From contig DOIX01000190.1 in NCBI GenBank assembly GCA_003511885.1, positions 536 through 9,547 of the forward strand: a stretch of 9,012 nt of DNA. Reading direction: 5' to 3'. Below, in pieces: positions 6,101 to 9,012 of the stretch (position 1 is its first letter; the number at the start of each line of letters is the position of its first letter). This stretch comes from Cyanobacteria bacterium UBA11153. Lineage in GTDB: Bacteria > Cyanobacteriota > Cyanobacteriia > Cyanobacteriales > Coleofasciculaceae. A program made the position numbers and the translations under genes. The notes under the pieces are model-generated. The model was not told the DNA's origin and did not search any database. It saw only the letters and a list, made by a program, of their open reading frames with translations.

Positions 6101-8328
6101 CTACTGGTAAATAATCCACTGGACAATCCATTAGAGCTATTACTCCCAGAAATATCAACAAAATCTGTAGCCGTTACCTGAATATTTCCAGCATTTCCCT
6201 GTCGGAAAGTTCCAGCACTTAAATAACCACTGTCACTCAGAGATAAGGCACGGGTGGTTATGTTGATGTTGCCTCCTTTTCCCTCTGCTCCTAGTGCAAC
6301 ATAGCTGGTTATACTACTTGGAAATCCGTTACTATCTGTACTACTAACAGATATGGTATCTGTAGCTTGAATGTTGACACTGCCAGCATCTCCCTGTCCA
6401 AAAGTTCCAGTACTCAAATAAGCACCGTTATTTACTAATAGGGAACGGGTACTAATATTAAGATTTCCTCCATTTCCCACCGCTCCTGGTGCTACAGAGC
6501 TGGTTATACTGGTTGGGGATCCATTAATGTCTGCACCGCTAAAAAATATGGTATCTGTAGCTTGAATATTTATACTACCAGCATCTCCCTGTCCATAGGT
6601 ATCGGCAGTCAGGTAAGCACCGTTAGTTACCGATAGGGAACGGGTATTAATATTGAGATTTCCTCCATTTCCTAATCCCAAGGTACTGGTATTTAGGTAA
6701 GCATCGTTATCCAGAGAAAGTGACTCACTTTTAATATTAATATTGCCTGCATTACCTGAGCCAAATGTAACGCTTTCAATTTCAGCGCCATTGGTAAGAG
6801 AGATACTATTGTTAGCAAGCAGGGTAATATTGCCAGCATTGCCACTCAAAGAAGAAGTGTTAATGGAGGTAAAAGAGTCAAGCTTGATGTTCCCTCTTGA
6901 GTCAAAGATAACTGCACTACCATCACCTCCAATGCCAAGGGCATCAATTCCTCCAAATTCGGTTATAGTAATATCTCCACCTGTTAGGGAAGTGTTTGGT
7001 TTATACTGATTAGTTAAAAAGACAATACTATCTGGAAGAGCAAGAGAAATATAACCTATATTTAGGTTAGCACTTGTTGTAATATTAGTTGGGACAGGTG
7101 TGCTGGGGAAAAAGAAATCGCTAAAGTTAATACCTGTGATTCCAGGACTACCGATTTGAGCTGGATCTACACCAGCTCTGATATCAAGAATAGGTTGCTG
7201 ACTACCATTAATTTGAATCTCGCCACCATCAGATAATTGTATTGTCTCGTTAATAAAGTCAGAACCAACAGTACCTGTTTCTGGTTGAGAAATAATGACA
7301 GTGCCAATATCCACCAAACCCCCGGCTAAAATATGCAGTGATGCTCCGAAGTAGGTATCAAAACTTACATTTCCCAAGGACCTAATAATCGGATCGTAAG
7401 GACTAAACAAATTCCCCAAACTACCATCGAGTTTCTCAATCCGAAAATTCCCGCCACTCCAATAGTGAGCATCTCCTCCTACAGTATTGCGCGATCGCAA
7501 AATCATATCCCCCATGGAAAATAACCCGCTATCAGGATGATTCAGGGCAAAAATGTCTACAGTCTCATCCCCTTGTACTACTAATTTACCACCAGCAGCG
7601 GCAATAAAAGGATTAGCGATACTATCTCTCATCTGTACCGTATCTAAACCGCGTAGTGTTAAATCTCCCCCAGCTTCCACTTTACCCTGCAAGTTCAATC
7701 TATGAGCAGATAGAGTCAGATTTTGCCCGACACTTAAATTACCAGCATTACTAATTGTCCCTTGGGAATTTGCTCCATACTGCAATCCTGGAGTCACATT
7801 AACTGTTAGTAAAGGTGGTGCTTCTGGATTGGTGGCACTAAAATTAAATAGATTGCCAAATACTAAACAATCCGCCGTACTTGCGACAAATGAACCTCGC
7901 ACATCCAGGGCAGCATTTTCACCAAAAATAATCCCATTGGGATTGAGGAAAAATAAATTTGCGCCTCCATTTACTCCCAAAGTTCCCAGAATATCTGATA
8001 TATCTGTCCCTGTTACTCGACTGAATATATTCTCAATTCCTGTGGGATTGGCGAAATAAACTCGTTGTCCATTTCCCACATTAAATTCTTGAAAACTCTG
8101 GAATAGTGCAGCTCCTCGCGTCGCACCTCCTTCTATTAAATCAGCGGGTAAGCCTCGAATATTAACATTGGGTGTGACTATCGAATTCTCCGTACCCAAG
8201 GTATTATCTGGTGTAATTTGCGCTACAACCTGATGGGGAGAAGCGATGAGCAAACTCAGGATACCCATTAAGCTGGTGAAAGGGTAGATACAGCGCAACA
8301 AGTAATCTCTTCTATCTTTAGTAGCCAT
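3157..8328 (-). CDS. Filamentous-haemagglutinin-type TpsA exoprotein with beta-helix repeats
   Basis: This 1723-residue protein should be exported by Sec and then moved across the outer membrane by a TpsB pore, as in two-partner secretion. The start has a basic segment (MATKDRRDYLLR), a hydrophobic core at about 15-30 and a likely cleavage after VVA (residue 37). The haemagglutination/TPS domain follows at about 40-160, with NPTGIENIFSRVTG (94-107) and NPNGIIFG (129-136). A beta-helix-type body runs from about 190 to 1560, with many GNAGN/GNGGNL turns and nine regular units of 57-64 residues at 920-1448. The C-terminal part has Cys1630, SSFIVTGRGGIPRSP and a terminal AECNTF (Cys1720), a layout common in cyanobacterial members. 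The frame is intact. GGAGG lies 10 nt and AAGGA 4 nt before the ATG. Surface adhesion is the inferred role; the substrate is unknown. The TpsB partner is not in this window. Confidence 0.95.
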   Translation of the reverse strand: MATKDRRDYLLRCIYPFTSLMGILSLLIASPHQVVAQITPDNTLGTENSIVTPNVNIRGLPADLIEGGATRGAALFQSFQEFNVGNGQRVYFANPTGIENIFSRVTGTDISDILGTLGVNGGANLFFLNPNGIIFGENAALDVRGSFVASTADCLVFGNLFNFSATNPEAPPLLTVNVTPGLQYGANSQGTISNAGNLSVGQNLTLSAHRLNLQGKVEAGGDLTLRGLDTVQMRDSIANPFIAAAGGKLVVQGDETVDIFALNHPDSGLFSMGDMILRSRNTVGGDAHYWSGGNFRIEKLDGSLGNLFSPYDPIIRSLGNVSFDTYFGASLHILAGGLVDIGTVIISQPETGTVGSDFINETIQLSDGGEIQINGSQQPILDIRAGVDPAQIGSPGITGINFSDFFFPSTPVPTNITTSANLNIGYISLALPDSIVFLTNQYKPNTSLTGGDITITEFGGIDALGIGGDGSAVIFDSRGNIKLDSFTSINTSSLSGNAGNITLLANNSISLTNGAEIESVTFGSGNAGNINIKSESLSLDNDAYLNTSTLGLGNGGNLNINTRSLSVTNGAYLTADTYGQGDAGSINIQATDTIFFSGADINGSPTSITSSVAPGAVGNGGNLNISTRSLLVNNGAYLSTGTFGQGDAGSVNIQATDTISVSSTDSNGFPSSITSYVALGAEGKGGNINITTRALSLSDSGYLSAGTFRQGNAGNIQVTATDFVDISGSNSSNGLSSGLFTSSERGANGAAGNIAVNTGAFRLADGALVNTLSYTGDAGDVTINANTFEALGGGQILTLSRGAGDAGNLTINATDSITISGSDPTFASRFGQFGSNVVNNQGAASALITDADLGSTGNGGNLFLNTRSLTVTDGAIVSASTYGTGDGGDLRVMNFNQAAQLVEVSGNSTLFALVGKGNTGNGGNLTIDTQRLVVRERSQISTSTFGSGKGGDLTFRASDSVEVSGNSYISTGVTENATGDGGNLTIETGRLVLENGSAVSTSTFGAGNAGDLTVNASDAVEVSSNSLLFARTLETATGDGGNLTIDTGRLIVQNSRISASTLGAGDAGDLKVTASDSVDLSNQSVLSAIVNENATGNGGNLTIDTGQLVMRNSLLSTSTLGTGNAGDLTVITSDSVEARDNSIISANVGENATGDGGNLIIDTGQLLVQDRSGISTATLGGGEAGNLKITASDSVTVNRNSFLSAQTNGTEDGGNLLIDTGRLLVQNGSGVSVTTAGAGNAGNLTIRAADSVDVSGRSIVSAGVNETATGNGGDVTINTRQLVLHDRGSLSVGTFGGGEGGKLNVNASDSVAVIRDSSIEAGTTGSQPAGDVTITTRQLLVEDRSQISTATSGAGNGGGLRIAASDSVAVGARSRISSSALEGTGNGGDLRIETGQFTVRDGGQVLAGTFDKGNAGTLTIFASDSVKLIGASADDVPSGLFTQSQGSGGAGGLKITTGDLIVRDGATVSVSGLGSGNPGDLEVDAGSIFLNQGSLEAATISGTGANIRLQVADNIIMRNRGLISAKAENNGSGGNINIIADFVIGIPTENSDIIANAFEGPGGQINITTQRIFGLEFRDEITPLSDISASSKFGVDGVVAITQPDIDPSRGLIQLPLNLVDPTRMIDRQCTANRKSQSSFIVTGRGGIPRSPTDPFEGDAVITDLALSPTLGTVNSANPPQPNQIIEAQGLVKTPDGKIFLVAQTPTVTPQSDGNNPAECNTF
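3985..5571 (-). repeat. Nine in-frame ~176-bp repeats encoding 57-64-residue beta-helix units
   Basis: Residues 920-1448 consist of nine units of 59, 59, 58, 58, 57, 59, 57, 58 and 64 residues. Each starts near GNGGNLTIDTG(R/Q)L, passes ISTSTFGAGNAGDLTV at mid-unit and then ASDSVEVS. Each unit therefore holds two half-repeats with a GxGG/GxAG turn, consistent with successive coils of a right-handed beta-helix. The units are degenerate, not identical, which argues against very recent duplication. Looser related repeats continue towards the N-terminus from about residue 495. Confidence 0.85.
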
Positions 8329-8332
8329 GACA

Positions 8333-8343
8333 TCCTTGCCTCC
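8333..8343 (-). promoter_or_regulatory. Tandem Shine-Dalgarno candidates of the exoprotein gene
   Basis: The minus strand reads GGAGGCAAGGA before TGTC and the ATG at 8328. GGAGG (8343-8339) is 10 nt and AAGGA (8337-8333) 4 nt from the start, so two overlapping ribosome-binding registers flank the ideal spacing. An upstream ATG at 8353 is out of frame with the gene. Confidence 0.65.
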
Positions 8344-8532
8344 GCAAAGACATGGGAAGTTAAAACACTGGCAAATCGGACTATTTTCAATAACTTAATT
8401 CTATATCGGTATTTCTTTGTGAAGAGATTTTGTTTAATTTCTATACAATTGGATAGTAATAAGCTGGTCGGTTTTGATGGGGATTAACTGGCGTAAAGCT
8501 TTGTATGGATGAGCTTACAGCTTAATCGATAA

Positions 8533-8548
8533 CTGGAGATATCTCCAG
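8533..8548. promoter_or_regulatory. 16-bp perfect palindrome, possible operator
   Basis: CTGGAGATATCTCCAG is a perfect 16-bp palindrome without a spacer, 205 bp upstream of the exoprotein start. The form suits a dimeric DNA-binding protein, but no known operator is recognised. It could also be a remnant of a repeat. Confidence 0.4.
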
Positions 8549-8587
8549 CCATCTATATTAAGAAAATTTAAAATATAGGGATTATCG

Positions 8588-8694
8588 CTGTAGGGTGGGT
8601 TACGGGCAAGCTAACCCACCATCAACTATCCATCTCTCGCCTCCATCTGTAGAGTGCGTTATACTAAGGTTAAGCAACTATCAACTATCCATCT
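8588..8694. repeat. Two 48-bp related repeat units, 59 bp apart
   Basis: Unit one (8588-8635) and unit two (8647-8694) both begin CTGTAGRGTGSGTTA and both end ATCAACTATCCATCT. A third copy of the ending, ATCAACCATCCATCT, is at 8742-8756. In unit one GGTGGGTTA (8594-8602) pairs with TAACCCACC (8612-8620), a 9-bp stem with a 9-nt loop. This resembles the GTAGGGTGCGTTA...AACGCACC repeats found between cyanobacterial genes (recollection). Confidence 0.7.
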
Positions 8695-8782
8695 TTGACG
8701 TACTCCCCCGGTTCAAACACGGGGGATTTTTAAAACGCACCATCAACCATCCATCTTTGACATACTCCCCCTGTTATAAGCA
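8695..8782. mobile_element. Two copies of TTTGACRTACTCCCCC, IS200/IS605-end-like remnants
   Basis: CCATCTTTGACGTACTCCCCC (about 8690-8709) recurs as the same words with ATACTCCCCC at about 8751-8771. In the first copy TCCCCCG (8704-8710) pairs with CGGGGGA (8720-8726) over a 9-nt loop; in the second the hairpin is degraded. A hairpin next to such a motif is, from memory, what is seen at the ends of IS200/IS605-type (TnpA/TnpB) elements in cyanobacteria. No transposase or TnpB sequence is present, so these would be solitary end remnants. Confidence 0.45.
8704..8731 (+). terminator. Hairpin plus T-tract, terminator-like
   Basis: A 7-bp GC-rich stem (TCCCCCG/CGGGGGA) with a 9-nt loop is followed by five T residues at 8727-8731, which has the form of an intrinsic terminator for plus-strand transcription. 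No plus-strand gene precedes it in this window, so it is more likely an IS-end hairpin that only looks like a terminator. Confidence 0.3.
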
Positions 8783-8802
8783 GAGGTAGCGCTTAAAAAG
8801 TT

Positions 8803-8840
8803 GTTGCGTTAGCGTAGCGGGCGAGCAACGCCCGAGGGCA
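8803..8840. repeat. Dispersed GCGTTAGCGTAGCGGGCG hairpin repeat
   Basis: GCGTTAGCGTAGC leads into CGGGCG (8818-8823), loop AGCAA, and CGCCCG (8829-8834), a 6-bp perfect stem. The word GTTAGCGTAGC is shared, with one change, with 3056-3066. Such repeats are common in filamentous cyanobacterial genomes. Confidence 0.65.
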
Positions 8841-8920
8841 CTCTAAAAACACACCTCTCCACTTTTCTTCCACTCTTCAAGCACTGCTGCACCTATAAAG
8901 TGGTGTTGGGAATAGATAAA

Positions 8921-9012
8921 TAGGGTTTGCTGAAAAAGTCTTTTCGTGAGGATGGGGTGTGGGTTTTTTGGTGTGGGGTATGGTTTTTTTGTGTGGCACA
9001 ATTTTCGAGTTT
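8921..9012. mobile_element. Candidate insertion-sequence end, cut by window edge
   Basis: From 8922 the DNA reads AGGGTTTGCTGAAAAAGTC, which recalls terminal inverted repeats (GGxTTTGCTGAAAAAGTC) of IS4/IS5/IS1182-like elements in cyanobacteria. It is followed by GTGTGGG and T-tract alternations (8957-8996), non-coding as expected just inside an IS end. The transposase would lie beyond the right edge. The identification rests on memory of the end sequence only. Confidence 0.35.

Larger units (their letters stand above)
8329..9012. other. 684-bp upstream region with layered repeats, no gene
   Basis: No reading frame here looks real. From 8341 to 8480 the DNA is AT-rich and presumably holds the exoprotein promoter, though no -35/-10 pair stands out. 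From 8533 outward it is a mosaic of a palindrome, 48-bp units, hairpins, IS-end-like motifs and a possible insertion-sequence end, each listed separately. This is typical of a repeat-accumulating intergenic region. Confidence 0.7.

Noticed and set aside
218..8328. A single operon or new multi-gene system linking the three genes
   Set aside because: All three are on one strand but are separated by 275 and 876 bp of repeats, and the P-II-like gene has its own promoter-like and ribosome-binding signals.

Overview
The window looks like chromosomal DNA of a filamentous or colonial cyanobacterium. The signs are six HIP1 octamers (GCGATCGC at 392, 1068, 1927, 4206, 5514 and 7491), intergenic heptanucleotide tandem repeats, GTTAGCGTAGC-type dispersed repeats, and a very large haemagglutination-family exoprotein with the C-terminal sequence style usual in cyanobacteria. 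The genus is not determined; an Oscillatoriales-like or Nostocales-like genome is an inference.

Only three genes are convincing, all on the minus strand and widely spaced. Reading in the direction of transcription: (1) 8328-3157 encodes a 1723-residue secreted TpsA-type protein. It has a signal peptide, a TPS/haemagglutination activity domain, a long stretch of beta-helix repeats including nine clear 57-64-residue units, and a C-terminal region with two cysteines. (2) 2881-2573 encodes a 102-residue orphan P-II-like (SbtB-like fold) signalling protein with its own Shine-Dalgarno and a probable promoter. (3) 1696-218 encodes a 492-residue GAF plus SpoIIE/PP2C serine phosphatase of the RsbU type. 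The gaps of 275 and 876 bp argue for separate transcripts, not an operon. No TpsB transporter, anti-sigma factor or P-II target lies in the window, so functional links between the three are not demonstrated.

The rest is repeat-rich intergenic DNA. Positions 1-227 carry heptamer arrays that run into the 3' end of the phosphatase gene and supply its stop codon. Positions 1697-2572 hold a 24-bp direct repeat, an inverted copy of the heptamer array, and a roughly 220-bp MITE-like element with about 32-bp imperfect terminal inverted repeats enclosing a G-rich 8-bp tandem repeat. Positions 2882-3156 hold the P-II promoter region, a dispersed GCGTAGC-type repeat and a second heptamer array of different sequence. 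Positions 8329-9012 form a mosaic of a 16-bp perfect palindrome, 48-bp repeat units, two copies of a TTTGACRTACTCCCCC motif resembling IS200/IS605-type ends, a GCGTTAGCGTAGC hairpin repeat, and a candidate insertion-sequence end at the right edge.

No new multi-gene system is evident. The most interesting points are the MITE-like element, the nested repeats upstream of the exoprotein, the divergent P-II protein, and heptamer arrays on the 3' side of every gene.
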